Program-made: the position numbers and the translations under genes
Shown here: positions 18,017 to 27,156 of the stretch, piece by piece
How positions within the stretch are numbered: the first letter of the stretch is position 1
Layout of the letters: each line of letters begins with the position of its first letter
The notes under the pieces: generated by a model
What the model was told of the DNA's origin: nothing
The model's database searches: none
What the model saw: only the letters and a program-made list of their open reading frames with translations
Source of the DNA: Rhodospirillaceae bacterium LM-1
Lineage (GTDB): Bacteria; Pseudomonadota; Alphaproteobacteria; Rhodospirillales; WMHbin7
Assembly (NCBI GenBank): GCA_902725215.1
Contig: CACUVI010000028.1
Location: forward strand, 229,073 to 293,072
Direction: 5' to 3'
Length of the DNA: 64,000 bases

Positions 18017-18308
18017 GAAAGTGAAGCTGCCGCCGATCCATCCCGGCGAAATCCTTCAGGGCGAATTGGAAGAGTTGGGCGTTTCGGTGACCGCCCTGGC
18101 CCGTGCGTTGGATGTGCCGCAAAGCCGCATGGCCGAAATCGTGAAGGGCGAGCGCGGCGTTTCCGCCGACACGGCGCTGCGTCTGTCCGCCTATTTCGGC
18201 ACCTCGCCTCGGCTGTGGCTGAATTTGCAAACGGCTTACGATCTGGCGACAACTGAAGCGGCCAATGGCGCTTTGATTCAATCGCGCGTCAGGCCGTTTG
18301 CGGCGTAA
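17988..18308 (+). CDS. higA: HigA-family antitoxin (XRE helix-turn-helix)
   Basis: A 106-residue DNA-binding antitoxin. It has the HigA opening LPPIHPGEILQGELEELGVS, then a Cro/CI-type HTH (LARALDVPQSRMAEIVKGER, about residues 38-57) and the typical tail TALRLSAYFGTSPRLWLNLQ. The start at 17988 has AAGGAG 6 bases upstream and overlaps the toxin reading frame by 29 bases, the usual toxin-first order for HigBA. It should repress its own promoter, likely the one with TATAAT at 17773. As the toxin gene is broken, the antitoxin may now be a solitary regulator. Confidence 0.88.
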   Translation: MTSKSSITIKKVKLPPIHPGEILQGELEELGVSVTALARALDVPQSRMAEIVKGERGVSADTALRLSAYFGTSPRLWLNLQTAYDLATTEAANGALIQSRVRPFAA

Positions 18309-18395
18309 ACGGATAAGGGTTTTTCATCCCCTCATGAAAATTAAGTTGGCGTCGCTGACTGGACGAAGCGGCTCGGGCACCCCATACTTGATCGC

Positions 18396-19610
18396 ATGAC
18401 AAGCGACAGCCAAGCCATGCGGCGCCTTTGGATCATCCTGATCTGCGGCGCTCTTATCCTCACCCTCACCACCGGGCTGCGCCAAGCGCTGGGCCTGTTC
18501 TTGAAACCCATGACCATGGATCTGGGCGTCGGGCGCGAAGTGTTCGGCTTTGGCATCGCACTGCAAAATCTGCTTTGGGGCCTGGGTTCGCCCTTCGCGG
18601 GCGCCATTGCCGACCGTTTCGGCGTGGTCAGGGTTTCGGCTCTGGGCGGGCTGATCTATGCGCTGGGGCTGGCCGCCATGGCTTTCAGCACCGGGGGCAC
18701 ATCGCTGGTGCTGGGCACGCTGATCATCGGCATCGGTTTGGCGGGCGCCGGATTCTCGACCGTGCTGGGCGCGGTGGGCCGCGCAGCACCGCCCGAGAAG
18801 CGCAGCATGGCGCTTGGCATCGCCACGGCGGGCGGCTCGTTCGGCCAGTTCGCGGTGGTGCCTTTGGGCCATGTCGTGCTGGAAGGCTTCGGCTGGCAGA
18901 TGGCGTTGATCATTCTGGCCGGGGTGGCGATGGCCATGTTGCCCTTGTCGCTGGGCCTGTCGGAGGGGCCGCGCAATGTGGTGGCCCAGCAAACGCAAAG
19001 TTTCAAACAGGCGCTGGGCGAGGCTTTCCGCCATCCCAGCTATTGGTATCTGGTGGCGGGATTTTTCGTTTGCGGCTTTCACGTCGCCTTCGTGGTGACG
19101 CATCTGCCCGCCTATCTGGCCGACCGCGCCATGCCGGAATGGTTGGGGGCTTGGTCGCTGGCCCTGGTCGGCCTGTTCAACATCATCGGCAGTTGGGGCT
19201 GTGGGGCCTTGGGCGGCAAATACAGCAAAAAGAATTTGCTGTCCTATCTGTATTTCGGGCGCGCCTTGGTTTTCATCATCTTCATCTTCATGCCGCTGTC
19301 GCCCTTCTCGGTGCTGCTGTTCGCAGGCTCGCTGGGATTGCTGTGGCTGGGCACTGTGCCTTTGACCAGCGGGCTGGTGGCGCAGATGTTCGGACCCGTC
19401 TATATGTCGATGTTGTATGGCGTCGTCTTCCTGTCGCATCAGGTCGGCAGTTTCTTCGGCGCATGGCTGGGCGGCAAGGCCTTCGATCTGACCGGCTCTT
19501 ACGATCTGATGTGGTGGCTGTCGGTGGCGCTGGGCGTGTTCTCAGGTCTGGTCAATCTGCCGATCAAGGAAGCGCCGGTCGCTAGGCTTGCCGCCAAGAG
19601 CGCCGAATGA
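18396..19610 (+). CDS. Major facilitator superfamily transporter
   Basis: A 404-residue membrane protein with about 12 hydrophobic helices. The MFS signature loop between helices 2 and 3 appears as SPFAGAIADRFGVVRV. The general type resembles the monocarboxylate/oxalate-formate antiporter branch (helix 1 with TTGLRQALGLFLKPM, and the motif TAGGSFGQFAVVPLG in helix 5). The substrate is not predictable from sequence. The last bases overlap the start of a tiny membrane protein gene (ATGA at 19607), which may be a partner. No regulator of a known class is adjacent besides the HigA-like protein. Confidence 0.85.
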   Translation: MTSDSQAMRRLWIILICGALILTLTTGLRQALGLFLKPMTMDLGVGREVFGFGIALQNLLWGLGSPFAGAIADRFGVVRVSALGGLIYALGLAAMAFSTGGTSLVLGTLIIGIGLAGAGFSTVLGAVGRAAPPEKRSMALGIATAGGSFGQFAVVPLGHVVLEGFGWQMALIILAGVAMAMLPLSLGLSEGPRNVVAQQTQSFKQALGEAFRHPSYWYLVAGFFVCGFHVAFVVTHLPAYLADRAMPEWLGAWSLALVGLFNIIGSWGCGALGGKYSKKNLLSYLYFGRALVFIIFIFMPLSPFSVLLFAGSLGLLWLGTVPLTSGLVAQMFGPVYMSMLYGVVFLSHQVGSFFGAWLGGKAFDLTGSYDLMWWLSVALGVFSGLVNLPIKEAPVARLAAKSAE

Positions 19611-19732
19611 AAACGAAATTGAAATTCGCCCTGATCATGCTGGGCGTGTTCGCGCTGGGGCTGATCACCGGCCTGTGGATTCTGCGCGGCACTGCCATCA
19701 TGATGGATTACAATTTCGTGGGCTGTATATAG
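19607..19732 (+). CDS. Small single-span membrane protein
   Basis: A 41-codon open frame starting with ATG in a 4-base overlap with the transporter stop. The translation begins MKTKLKFALIMLGVFALGL, has one hydrophobic helix (about residues 6-26) after two lysine-rich codons, and ends NFVGCI. The overlap and the positive-then-hydrophobic layout make it a plausible real gene, perhaps a membrane accessory of the transporter. I do not recognise a family. Confidence 0.5.
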   Translation: MKTKLKFALIMLGVFALGLITGLWILRGTAIMMDYNFVGCI

Positions 19733-19784
19733 ATTCTTTGTTTGGCCCTCAGACGCCGGGCGCTCTCTCCGTTCGCTTGGCTTA

Positions 19785-19814
19785 CGCGCCATAAGGCGCG
19801 CGGCCCCTTGGGCC
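19785..19814. terminator. Two adjacent GC hairpins between convergent genes
   Basis: CGCGCC-ATAA-GGCGCG (19785-19800) is followed at once by GGCCC-CTT-GGGCC (19802-19814). They lie between the small membrane protein gene and the convergent acetyltransferase, where a two-way terminator is expected, but T-runs are missing. Confidence 0.4.
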
Positions 19815-19831
19815 TAGTCGCTTCGCTCCGT

Positions 19832-20332
19832 TTACAGTGATTTCTGCATCAAGACGCTGTCGTGCCAGCGGTCGAACTTGAACCCCACCTTGGGCAGCAG
19901 GCCCACGCGCGCGAAGCCGTGCTTTTCATGCAGTCGGATCGACCCCGAATTGTCCGACCCGCCGATCACCGCCACCATCTGTTTGAATCCCCTGGCCCCT
20001 GCGTCAACGATCAGCGCTTCCAGCAGCGCATGACCCAGCCCGCGCTTGTGGCAGGCCGGGTCGATATAGACGGAATCTTCGCAGGTGAAACGATAGGCTT
20101 CGCGCGTGCGATACAAGTTGGCATAGGCGTATCCGGCGACGCGGCCTTCTGTTTCGGCGACTAGAAAGGGCAGGTTGCGCTTCTGCACCTCGGCCAGCCT
20201 TCGCTGCATTTCAGCCAGATCCGGCGGCTCGATTTCGAACGAGCCGCTGCCGTTCATCACATGATGCGCGTAGATGGCCTGGACCTGGGCCATGTCGTCA
20301 ATCGTCGCCGGGCGGACAAAAGGTTTCGTCAT
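19832..20332 (-). CDS. GNAT acetyltransferase, phosphinothricin-acetyltransferase-like
   Basis: A 166-residue protein of the PAT/Bar-like branch of GNAT enzymes. Family features: an early AIYAHHVMNGSGSFE (equivalent of the IYNHYV...TFE block), AGYAYANLYRTREAYRFT, YIDPACHKRGLGHALLEALI (acetyl-CoA loop) and SIRLHEKHGFARVGLLPKVG. Members acetylate small amines such as methionine derivatives or phosphinothricin; the natural substrate here is unknown. ATG at 20332 has no clear ribosome site, but the YdjC-family gene ends 11 bases upstream, so coupling is likely. Confidence 0.85.
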   Translation of the reverse strand: MTKPFVRPATIDDMAQVQAIYAHHVMNGSGSFEIEPPDLAEMQRRLAEVQKRNLPFLVAETEGRVAGYAYANLYRTREAYRFTCEDSVYIDPACHKRGLGHALLEALIVDAGARGFKQMVAVIGGSDNSGSIRLHEKHGFARVGLLPKVGFKFDRWHDSVLMQKSL

Positions 20333-20343
20333 GGGCGGGAAGA

Positions 20344-21147
20344 TTATCGCAAGCCCATGGACAGCGCCACCCCGGCCTGAGCCAGATGCCGGGGGAAAAG
20401 ATCGCTGGCCAGATAGGCCCTCTCCGCCTCGCGCGGCGCATGTACCGGATCGGGGCCGTCGATCAGAGCCTGATCGACATAGGCGGGGTGGCACATGATC
20501 AGCAAATTCGGCTTGGCCCCGGCCAGGAAACGGGGGAACAGAATTTCCGGCGGCTGGTGCGGCCCCAGCAGATCGTAAGCGCCGCGAAAACCCTGGTTCG
20601 CTGGAATGCCCTGCACCTTGGCTTGGCGGTGCAGCGAGAAGCCAAGCCCGTTCAGAGCCAGGGATTTGATGGGGTTGGGGGCATTGCGAAACAGGTCGGG
20701 CAACGGCTCCCACACGTCGCGCAGCCAAGACCCCTTCAAGCGCGTGGACATGATTTTTAGCACCGCGTCGCGGATGGTGGGCAGGACATGCGCATGTTGG
20801 TGCCCGTCCAAAAAATCGGGCAGGCGGCTCAGCCCGGTTTCGAAGGCGTCGATCTGGCGGTTGATCTCGGCTTCGATGTCGGCTTGCTTCAGGCGGCCTA
20901 GAAAAGCCTGTTTGGCAAGCGCACCCAAGGTGGGATGGGGGGGCAATGTGGTCAAGGTCAGGTGCAGCCCGATCATCGCTCTGCCCGCCAAGGGCTTAAG
21001 TAATGATGCCGTTTCCAGCCAATAAGGCGCATGGGTCATGCAGGAGGTGGCGCTTAGGCGTTGCCTGCCCAGCAACTCGGCGATAGCGCGGCTGACGCCG
21101 GGCGAAAGCCCGAAATCGTCGGCGCATAGAAGGATGGGAATGGTCAT
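20344..21147 (-). CDS. YdjC/ChbG-family carbohydrate deacetylase
   Basis: A 267-residue protein with the YdjC (ChbG/HpnK) pattern: LLCADDFGLSPGVSRAI with the metal-binding Asp pair at about residues 9-10, IGLHLTLTT (metal His), LPDFLDGHQHAHVLPTI and the C-terminal NLLIMCHPAYVD. The family removes acetyl groups from chito-oligosaccharides (ChbG) or acts in hopanoid side-chain formation (HpnK). No hopanoid or chitin genes are next to it, so which applies is open. It is the first gene of a two-gene set with the acetyltransferase. Confidence 0.85.
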   Translation of the reverse strand: MTIPILLCADDFGLSPGVSRAIAELLGRQRLSATSCMTHAPYWLETASLLKPLAGRAMIGLHLTLTTLPPHPTLGALAKQAFLGRLKQADIEAEINRQIDAFETGLSRLPDFLDGHQHAHVLPTIRDAVLKIMSTRLKGSWLRDVWEPLPDLFRNAPNPIKSLALNGLGFSLHRQAKVQGIPANQGFRGAYDLLGPHQPPEILFPRFLAGAKPNLLIMCHPAYVDQALIDGPDPVHAPREAERAYLASDLFPRHLAQAGVALSMGLR

Positions 21148-21217
21148 AAGCCAATGTTCGGCAAGGAATTACCCGAAGTCAAGGAAGCAGGTGGGCGCAC
21201 GAGGCTAGTTTGCCCCC

Positions 21218-21499
21218 ATGACGGCGCACATGAACGACGCATTGGCTGTGGACAAGCTATGGCAAGCCCAGGATGGCTGGCATATCGACGTGCGCGGCCT
21301 GCAAGCGCCAGGCCCCATGGTTGCCATCATCGGCCTGATCGAAAGACCCGACGTGGGTTCATGCGTCGTGGTCCATCATGACCGCGAGCCGTTCTTTCTT
21401 TATCCCGAACTGGCCGAGCGCGGCTGGCGCTGGCGTTTAGCGCCCGCCCCGGCGGGCGAGGTGCGGCTGGAATTGTCGCGCGAAGGGTCGGGCCAATAA
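21218..21499 (+). CDS. DUF2249 domain protein
   Basis: A 93-residue protein. The strings HIDVRGLQAPGPMVAIIGLI and VVHHDREPFFLYPELAERGW match the DUF2249 pattern. These small domains are common beside genes for nitrogen-oxide metabolism and hemerythrin-like proteins. The stop codon overlaps the nnrS start (TAATG at 21497-21501), so they are translated as a pair. An alternative start is the ATG at 21230. The exact function is unknown; a role in redox or nitrosative stress is inferred only from neighbours. Confidence 0.75.
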   Translation: MTAHMNDALAVDKLWQAQDGWHIDVRGLQAPGPMVAIIGLIERPDVGSCVVVHHDREPFFLYPELAERGWRWRLAPAPAGEVRLELSREGSGQ

Positions 21500-22761
21500 T
21501 GATCATTGATCCATCGCAGAACGCCGCCGGACGCTTGCTGCCGCCCGACATCCCCTTCCGCTTCTTTGGCACCGCCATCTTCTTTCATATTCTGGCCTGG
21601 GCCGTTTTGGCGCTCAACGCCCAAAGCGCCGATGGATTAAGCTGGCCCGTGCTGGCCGCCCTTCACCTGATCACGCTGGGCGTGCTGGCGATGGTGGCGG
21701 CTGGGGCCTCGTTCCAACTTCTGCCCGTGGCCACCAAACGGGCGGTGCGGGCACCCGTTCTTTGCCGCGTCACTTACTGGCTGATGACGGGCGGCGTTGC
21801 CTTGTTCGCGGTGGGCTTGCTTTTCAATCTGCCGGTTTTGGTGGCGGTGGGCGGCGGGCTGGCGGCCCTGGGCCTGCTGGTGATGGCCATCTTGCTGGTC
21901 GATAATCTGATGGGCGTCGAGGACATGCCGATCGTGACCGGTCACGCCTGGATCGCCGCCCTGTCCCTGGTGGCCGTGGAAGTGCTGGGCGGCTTGCTGG
22001 CCATCAATCTGGCCCTGGGCTTTCTTGACAATCGTTCGTCTCTGATGCTGGCGCACGGCATACTGGCCGCCTTCGGATTCATGGGCATGCTGGCCCAGGG
22101 TTTTTCCACCATTCTGCTGCCCATGTTCGCCTTGTCCTTTGCCCCTTCGCAGCGTTTGGGCAAGGGGGCGCTGCTGTGCAACGGCCTGGGTTTGCTGTTC
22201 GCGGTGACCGGCGCCCTGATCGAGGAGCCGTCGCTACTGGCGCTGGGCGGTCTATTGGGCATGTGCGGCATGGGAATTCTGGCTTGGTCGCTGGCGGCAA
22301 CCTATAGAAAACGTATGCGCAAGCGCACCGGATTTTTCTTCCTGCCCATCTGGATAGGCGTGGCGGCGGGGCCGCTGGCGATTTTATGCGGCCTTGCCGC
22401 CCTGTTCGATCTGTTCGCCAATGCGGGCGCGCTGTTCATCTGGATGCTTGTGGTCGGCTGGCTGCTGACATTTCTGATGGGCGTTCTGCAAAGGATCATG
22501 CCCTTTCTGGCCAGCATGCATTCGGCGACGCCGAATGGCAGAACCCCCCTATTGTCGCAATTGATGGCCGAAGGTTGGGCCAAGGCGCATTTCGCGCTGC
22601 ATCTGACGGCGGTGCTTTGCGTGGGTGCGGGATTTCTATTCGGATCGGTTCTGCTTGTGCGGATCGGCGCGCTTTCTGGCCTTGCCGGAGCGCTGTCCTT
22701 TGCGGGCTATGGGGTCGAGTTGTTCACGCGCGTGCGCCGTTTCAGGCTTGAAAATGCCTGA
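21499..22761 (+). CDS. nnrS: NnrS family heme-copper membrane protein
   Basis: A 420-residue protein with about 12 hydrophobic helices. NnrS proteins carry heme and copper and protect against nitric oxide by limiting iron-nitrosyl damage. Family-like features include PFRFFGTAIFFHILAWAVL near the N terminus and conserved histidines in helices (LHLITLGVLAMVAAGAS, GHAWIAALSLVAVE, AHGILAAFGFMGML). It follows the DUF2249 gene with a 1-base overlap and precedes a hemerythrin gene by 27 bases, consistent with a small NO-response cluster. I saw no clear FNR/NNR site upstream. Confidence 0.83.
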   Translation: MIIDPSQNAAGRLLPPDIPFRFFGTAIFFHILAWAVLALNAQSADGLSWPVLAALHLITLGVLAMVAAGASFQLLPVATKRAVRAPVLCRVTYWLMTGGVALFAVGLLFNLPVLVAVGGGLAALGLLVMAILLVDNLMGVEDMPIVTGHAWIAALSLVAVEVLGGLLAINLALGFLDNRSSLMLAHGILAAFGFMGMLAQGFSTILLPMFALSFAPSQRLGKGALLCNGLGLLFAVTGALIEEPSLLALGGLLGMCGMGILAWSLAATYRKRMRKRTGFFFLPIWIGVAAGPLAILCGLAALFDLFANAGALFIWMLVVGWLLTFLMGVLQRIMPFLASMHSATPNGRTPLLSQLMAEGWAKAHFALHLTAVLCVGAGFLFGSVLLVRIGALSGLAGALSFAGYGVELFTRVRRFRLENA

Positions 22762-22788
22762 CGGAACCAACAGGAAAGGTTGAAGCCT

Positions 22789-23292
22789 ATGTTTACGATA
22801 TCGTCGAAGATCGGCCAACTGCTGCATCAAGATCATGTGCAGGCGATTGCCCTTTTGCAAAAGCTCGAACAGTTTCTGATCGCCCAAACCTCGAAGCGCC
22901 CCCCTGACGTCGCCAATGACGCCGTGAAGGCGCTGCTGAAGGATGTGGCTTATATCATCGACGATGAGATCACCCGCCATTTCGGCTTCGAGGAAGGGCA
23001 TCTGTTTCCCGCCCTGGCCGAGGCGGGCGAGACCGGCATGACGACCTTCTTGGCGCATGAACATGGCATGATCCGTCCGGTGGCGCAGGAATTGGGCGCT
23101 CTGGCCCGCACCGCCATGCAAGAGGGTTTCACGCCCGACAGCTGGAAGCAATTTCACAGCCTGGGTCTTGAAATGGTCGAGCGCGAAATTTTCCATATCC
23201 AGAAGGAGGAGATGGGCCTTCTGTCGGCCATCTCGGCGCTGCTCGATCCGATGACCGACGCCGAACTGGCGATGAAATTTTCGGAAAGCTAA
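22789..23292 (+). CDS. Hemerythrin HHE domain protein
   Basis: A 167-residue all-helical protein with the ligand pattern of a di-iron hemerythrin: HQDH near residue 13, EITRHFGFEEGHLFPAL (His and Glu about 62-72), AHEHGMIRPV, and FHIQKEEMGLL near residue 140. The iron pair can bind oxygen or nitric oxide. ATG at 22789 is preferred to an in-frame TTG at 22780, as GGAAAGG is 9 bases upstream. It is the third gene after DUF2249 and nnrS. Its stop overlaps the end of the convergent gene by 4 bases. Confidence 0.87.
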   Translation: MFTISSKIGQLLHQDHVQAIALLQKLEQFLIAQTSKRPPDVANDAVKALLKDVAYIIDDEITRHFGFEEGHLFPALAEAGETGMTTFLAHEHGMIRPVAQELGALARTAMQEGFTPDSWKQFHSLGLEMVEREIFHIQKEEMGLLSAISALLDPMTDAELAMKFSES

Positions 23293-23735
23293 GCCGCCTT
23301 CGCTTTCGCAGCCTGGGCCAGTTTGGCCTCTTCCTTCGAATAGGCCTTTCCCGACCACAGCATGCTGTAGGCGATTTCCTCGTTGCCGTTTTCGCACAGC
23401 TCCAGCACCTGTTGGAACAGAGGCTGGAAAGTGGGCGAGCGGTGCGATTGCTCGTGCTGCTCGAAGCTGTTCCAGAAGGTGACAATCAGCGCCTCACGCC
23501 CCTTGCCGTCGCTTTCCACGGGCTGGCCGATGGTCGAACCCTCATTCGATATCCGCCCCGAATTCAGGCAGACGAAGCCGCCCACGAAGCCGGTTTCGGA
23601 ATGATAGGTTTTCACATTTTCGCAAAGAACGGCCACCCGTTCTTCCAAATCGTCCACCGTATATGCCGGTTTCAGGATCACCCGGTTGACGGTGACGATG
23701 CCTGAACTGTCGAATCCGTCGATCAAGCCAGTCAT
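23289..23735 (-). CDS. Hypothetical protein, possibly a dimeric alpha/beta (antibiotic-monooxygenase-like) fold
   Basis: A 148-residue protein without signal peptide or membrane helix. ATG at 23735 has a strong AGGAGG 6 bases upstream. The stretch VESDGKGREALIVTFWNSFE followed by QHEQSHRSPTFQPLFQQVLE resembles the strand-then-helix pattern of small dimeric ferredoxin-like proteins such as ABM-domain or heme-handling enzymes, but I cannot assign a family. The tail is Ala/Lys-rich. It is convergent with the hemerythrin gene and divergent from pntA. Confidence 0.6.
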   Translation of the reverse strand: MTGLIDGFDSSGIVTVNRVILKPAYTVDDLEERVAVLCENVKTYHSETGFVGGFVCLNSGRISNEGSTIGQPVESDGKGREALIVTFWNSFEQHEQSHRSPTFQPLFQQVLELCENGNEEIAYSMLWSGKAYSKEEAKLAQAAKAKAA

Positions 23736-23808
23736 GAGCGCCTCCTGTGAATTGGGAAATATGAGCATTCGCATTTCCTCATGTAATGAATTTCATCGGC
23801 CCTTCAAG

Positions 23809-23854
23809 CCCCCCCCCGGCCCCGCTGCCCGGGAGTGGGGGGGCGGGGTGGGGC
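23809..23854. repeat. C-tract/G-tract palindromic element
   Basis: A run of 9 C is followed by CGGGAG and then runs of 7 and 4 G, so the stretch can fold on itself. It looks like the short GC-rich dispersed palindromes found between genes in many proteobacteria. It lies in the 287-base divergent region between the hypothetical gene at 23735 and pntA. Confidence 0.4.
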
Positions 23855-23905
23855 GTCAGGGGTGGGGAAATGCTTATAAAATACGGGTATTTTCCTCTTC
23901 CTTCC

Positions 23906-23934
23906 TTGCCGGACTGGGTGCCCGCAAATATAGT
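23906..23934 (+). promoter_or_regulatory. Sigma-70-type promoter for pntA
   Basis: TTGCCG (23906-23911), a 17-base spacer, then TATAGT (23929-23934). This is a good match to the housekeeping consensus and lies 89 bases before the pntA start, giving a leader of about 80 bases. Confidence 0.55.
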
Positions 23935-24022
23935 ACCGGCGGCAAGGGAGCGGCCATCTGGACAAGCATGCAGTCCAAGGGCCGTGAACGCGGTGGGAAA
24001 CCTGAACAAGGCGAGACAACAA

Positions 24023-25609
24023 ATGCCCCTCATCATCGGAATTCCAAGAGAGACATTTCCTGGCGAAAAGCGCGTGGCGTCGGTTCCGGACGTCGTCGAG
24101 AAGCTGATCAAGCTGGGCTTCGAGGTGAAGCTCGAAAGCAACGCAGGCGCCGAAGCCAATTTCTTCGACGACGCCTACACGGCTGTTGGCGCCAAGATCG
24201 CAAGCACGGCCGCCGATCTGTGGTCGGGCAGCGACATCGTCTTCAAGGTGCGCGCCCCCAGCGTCGATGAAGTCAAGCTGATGAAGGAAGGCCAGACGCT
24301 GATCAGCTTCATCTGGCCTGCGCAGAATCCCGAACTCATGCAGCAGCTGGCGGCCAAGAAGGTCACTGTCCTGGCCATTGATTCGCTGCCGCGCCAACTG
24401 TCCCGCGCCCAGAAGATGGACGCGCTGACGTCAATGGCGGGCATCGTCGGCTACCGCGCCGTCGTCGAAGCCGCCAACAACTTCGGCCGCTTCTTCAACG
24501 GCCAGATCACCGCCGCCGGCAAGATCCCGCCCGCCAAGGTGTTCATCGCCGGTGCTGGCGTCGCTGGCCTTGCCGCCATCGGCACCGCCGTCGGCCTGGG
24601 CGCCATCGTGCGCGCCAACGACACGCGTCCCGAAGTGGCCGATCAGGTCAAGTCGATGGGCGCCGAATTCGTCAAGGTGGACTACGAGGAAGAAGGCTCG
24701 GGCGGCGGCGGCTACGCCAAGGTGATGAGCGAGGGATTCCAGGCCGCCCAGCGCGACATGTATGCGCAGCAGGCCAAGGACGTTGACATCATCATCACCA
24801 CCGCTTTGATCCCCGGCAAACCGGCGCCCAAGCTGATCACCGCCGACATGGTCAAAAGCATGAAGCCGGGCAGCGTCATCGTCGATTTGGCCGCCGAGCA
24901 GGGCGGCAATTGCGAACTGACCGAGCCGGGCCAAGTGGTGGTGAAGCATGGCGTCACCATCGTCGGCTATACCGATTTCCCGTCCAGGCTGGCCAAGCAA
25001 TCTTCGACGCTGTACGCCACCAACCTCTTCCGCCTGACCGAAGAGCTGTGCAAGACCAAGGACGGCAACGTCGACGTCAATATGGAAGACGACGCCATCC
25101 GCGGCCTTACGGTCATCAAGAACGGCGAGATCACTTGGCCGCCGCCGGCCTTGAAGCTGCCCGCGCCGCCCGCCGCCAAGCCGGCGGCGGCGGTGAAGGC
25201 CCCTGAAAAGAAGTCGGCCCATGGCGGGTCCAGCGAGCCGATGCCGCTCAAGAACCTGGCCATCGTTTTCGGCGTCGGCGCGCTTATGTTCTGGCTGGTG
25301 GGTTCTTATGCGCCCGCCAATTTCCTTAGCCACTTCACGGTGTTCGTGCTGGCCTGCTTCGTGGGTTACATGGTGGTGTGGAACGTGACGCCCGCCTTGC
25401 ACACGCCCTTGATGAGCGTCACCAACGCGATTTCAAGCATCATCGCCATCGGCGCGTTGGTTCAAATTTCGCCGCCGCTGGCCGAGGGGGTGGACCGACC
25501 GAATTTCTGGATCGGGGTGCTGGCCTTCATCGGCATCGCTTTGACGGCAGTCAACATGTTCGGCGGCTTCGCGGTGACGCGGCGCATGCTGGCGATGTTC
25601 CGCAAGTAA
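24023..25609 (+). CDS. pntA: NAD(P) transhydrogenase subunit alpha (fused form)
   Basis: A 528-residue alpha subunit. Residues 1-375 are domain I, which binds NAD(H): [39 protein letters not shown], and the Rossmann turn [20 protein letters not shown], plus [19 protein letters not shown], the mobile-loop-side region. A Pro/Ala linker (about 378-405) leads to about four membrane helices ([39 protein letters not shown]), the part that is a separate PntAB subunit in Rhodospirillum. The frame is open 237 bases further upstream, but homology begins at [10 protein letters not shown]. With PntB it uses the proton gradient to make NADPH from NADH. Confidence 0.95.
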   Translation: MPLIIGIPRETFPGEKRVASVPDVVEKLIKLGFEVKLESNAGAEANFFDDAYTAVGAKIASTAADLWSGSDIVFKVRAPSVDEVKLMKEGQTLISFIWPAQNPELMQQLAAKKVTVLAIDSLPRQLSRAQKMDALTSMAGIVGYRAVVEAANNFGRFFNGQITAAGKIPPAKVFIAGAGVAGLAAIGTAVGLGAIVRANDTRPEVADQVKSMGAEFVKVDYEEEGSGGGGYAKVMSEGFQAAQRDMYAQQAKDVDIIITTALIPGKPAPKLITADMVKSMKPGSVIVDLAAEQGGNCELTEPGQVVVKHGVTIVGYTDFPSRLAKQSSTLYATNLFRLTEELCKTKDGNVDVNMEDDAIRGLTVIKNGEITWPPPALKLPAPPAAKPAAAVKAPEKKSAHGGSSEPMPLKNLAIVFGVGALMFWLVGSYAPANFLSHFTVFVLACFVGYMVVWNVTPALHTPLMSVTNAISSIIAIGALVQISPPLAEGVDRPNFWIGVLAFIGIALTAVNMFGGFAVTRRMLAMFRK

Positions 25610-25623
25610 GGGGAGACAGAGAA

Positions 25624-27039
25624 ATGTCTGCAAGTTTGGCCACTGTCTCCTATATCGGAGCCACGATTCTTTTCATCCTCAGCCTGGGCGGGTTGTCCAA
25701 TCCGGAAACGTCCCGGCGCGGCAACTGGTACGGCATCATCGGCATGACCATTGCCGTGCTGGCCACCATTTTCGGGCCGCGCGTGACGTCGGGCGGCATC
25801 GCTTGGATCATCATCGCCATGACCATGGGCGGCGCGGTCGGCCTGTATGCCGCCCGCAAGGTCAAGATGACCCAGATGCCCGAACTGGTCGCGCTTATGC
25901 ACAGCTTGGTGGGCTTCGCCGCCTGTACGGTGGGTTTCGCCAGCTACATCGACAACTCGGTCGAGTTCACCGGGGCCGAGAAGGCCATCCACGAGATGGA
26001 GATCTATGTCGGCATCCTGATCGGCGCCGTGACTTTCTCGGGTTCGGTGATCGCGTTCGGCAAGTTGTCGGGCAAGATCAACGGCAAGCCCTTGCTGCTG
26101 CCCGCCCGCCACTTCATCAATCTGGCGGGTTTGCTGGTCGTGATTTGGATGGGCAATGTCTTCATCAACGCCGAATCGGCGTTGGGCGGCGTTTTCCCGC
26201 TGATCCTGATGACCGCCATCGCGCTGGCCTTCGGCGTTCATATGGTGATGGCCATCGGCGGCGCCGACATGCCCGTCGTGGTCTCGATGCTGAACAGCTA
26301 TTCGGGATGGGCGGCGGCGGCCACCGGCTTCATGCTGTCCAACGATCTTCTGATCGTGACGGGCGCCCTGGTCGGTTCCTCGGGCGCCATCCTGTCCTAC
26401 ATCATGTGTCGGGCGATGAACCGTCATTTCATTAGCGTGATCGCGGGCGGCTTCGGCACCGGCGATGGCGGTTCGGCCAAGAAGGGTGACGCGGCGCAAG
26501 AACCGGTCGGCGAGGTGGTTCCCGTCTCGGCCGCCGATACGGCGGAACTGTTGCTTGACGCCAAGAACGTCATCATCGTTCCCGGCTACGGCATGGCGGT
26601 CGCCCAGGCCCAGCATACGGTGTACGAGATCACCAAGATCCTGCGCGAGAAGGGCATCAATGTTCGTTTCGGCATCCATCCGGTGGCGGGGCGCATGCCC
26701 GGCCACATGAACGTGCTGCTGGCCGAAGCCAAGGTGCCCTACGACATCGTGCTGGAGATGGACGAGTTGAACGACGATTTCCCGACCACCGACGTGGCCA
26801 TGGTCATCGGCGCCAACGACATCGTCAATCCCGGCGCCCAGGACGACCCGGACAGCCCGATTGCCGGCATGCCCGTGCTGGAAGTCTGGAAGGCCAAGAC
26901 CTCGATCGTCATGAAGCGCTCGATGGCGTCGGGCTATGCTGGCGTCGACAATCCGCTGTTCTACAAAGAGAACAATCGGATGCTGTTCGGCGACGCCAAG
27001 AAAATGCTGGACGAAGTGTTGGCCGTCATCAAAGGCTGA
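25624..27039 (+). CDS. pntB: NAD(P) transhydrogenase subunit beta
   Basis: A 471-residue beta subunit. Residues 1-265 are membrane domain II with about nine helices; the proton-channel His is in [16 protein letters not shown] (His93, the counterpart of E. coli His91), and the conserved Asn is in [20 protein letters not shown]. After a linker, residues 290-471 are the NADP(H)-binding domain [40 protein letters not shown] and [23 protein letters not shown] at 25624 has GGGGAGA upstream. It forms the enzyme with PntA, 14 bases before; a strong hairpin follows. Confidence 0.96.
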   Translation: MSASLATVSYIGATILFILSLGGLSNPETSRRGNWYGIIGMTIAVLATIFGPRVTSGGIAWIIIAMTMGGAVGLYAARKVKMTQMPELVALMHSLVGFAACTVGFASYIDNSVEFTGAEKAIHEMEIYVGILIGAVTFSGSVIAFGKLSGKINGKPLLLPARHFINLAGLLVVIWMGNVFINAESALGGVFPLILMTAIALAFGVHMVMAIGGADMPVVVSMLNSYSGWAAAATGFMLSNDLLIVTGALVGSSGAILSYIMCRAMNRHFISVIAGGFGTGDGGSAKKGDAAQEPVGEVVPVSAADTAELLLDAKNVIIVPGYGMAVAQAQHTVYEITKILREKGINVRFGIHPVAGRMPGHMNVLLAEAKVPYDIVLEMDELNDDFPTTDVAMVIGANDIVNPGAQDDPDSPIAGMPVLEVWKAKTSIVMKRSMASGYAGVDNPLFYKENNRMLFGDAKKMLDEVLAVIKG

Positions 27040-27065
27040 TCGCGCCAGCGTCAAGACCTGAACGG

Positions 27066-27097
27066 ATCGACCGCCAGCCACCCTGCTGGCGGTCGAT
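27066..27097 (+). terminator. Terminator after pntB
   Basis: ATCGACCGCCAG (27066-27077), 8-base loop, CTGGCGGTCGAT (27086-27097): a perfect 12-bp stem followed by TTCGTTGT. It separates pntAB from the downstream pnt-like pair by 60 bases. Confidence 0.75.
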
Positions 27098-27156
27098 TTC
27101 GTTGTCATGGCCCGCTTTTTCTGGGACCATGGCGGCGCTGAAACGAAAGGTGCGTC

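Noticed and set aside
18428..19585. A long plus-strand open frame inside the MFS gene
   Set aside because: It is the second frame of the transporter gene, with Arg/Gly/His-rich translation typical of a shadow frame.
23786..24022. Extended N terminus for PntA (79 residues)
   Set aside because: The extension is low complexity, covers a promoter and a palindrome, and the family start is at [10 protein letters not shown].
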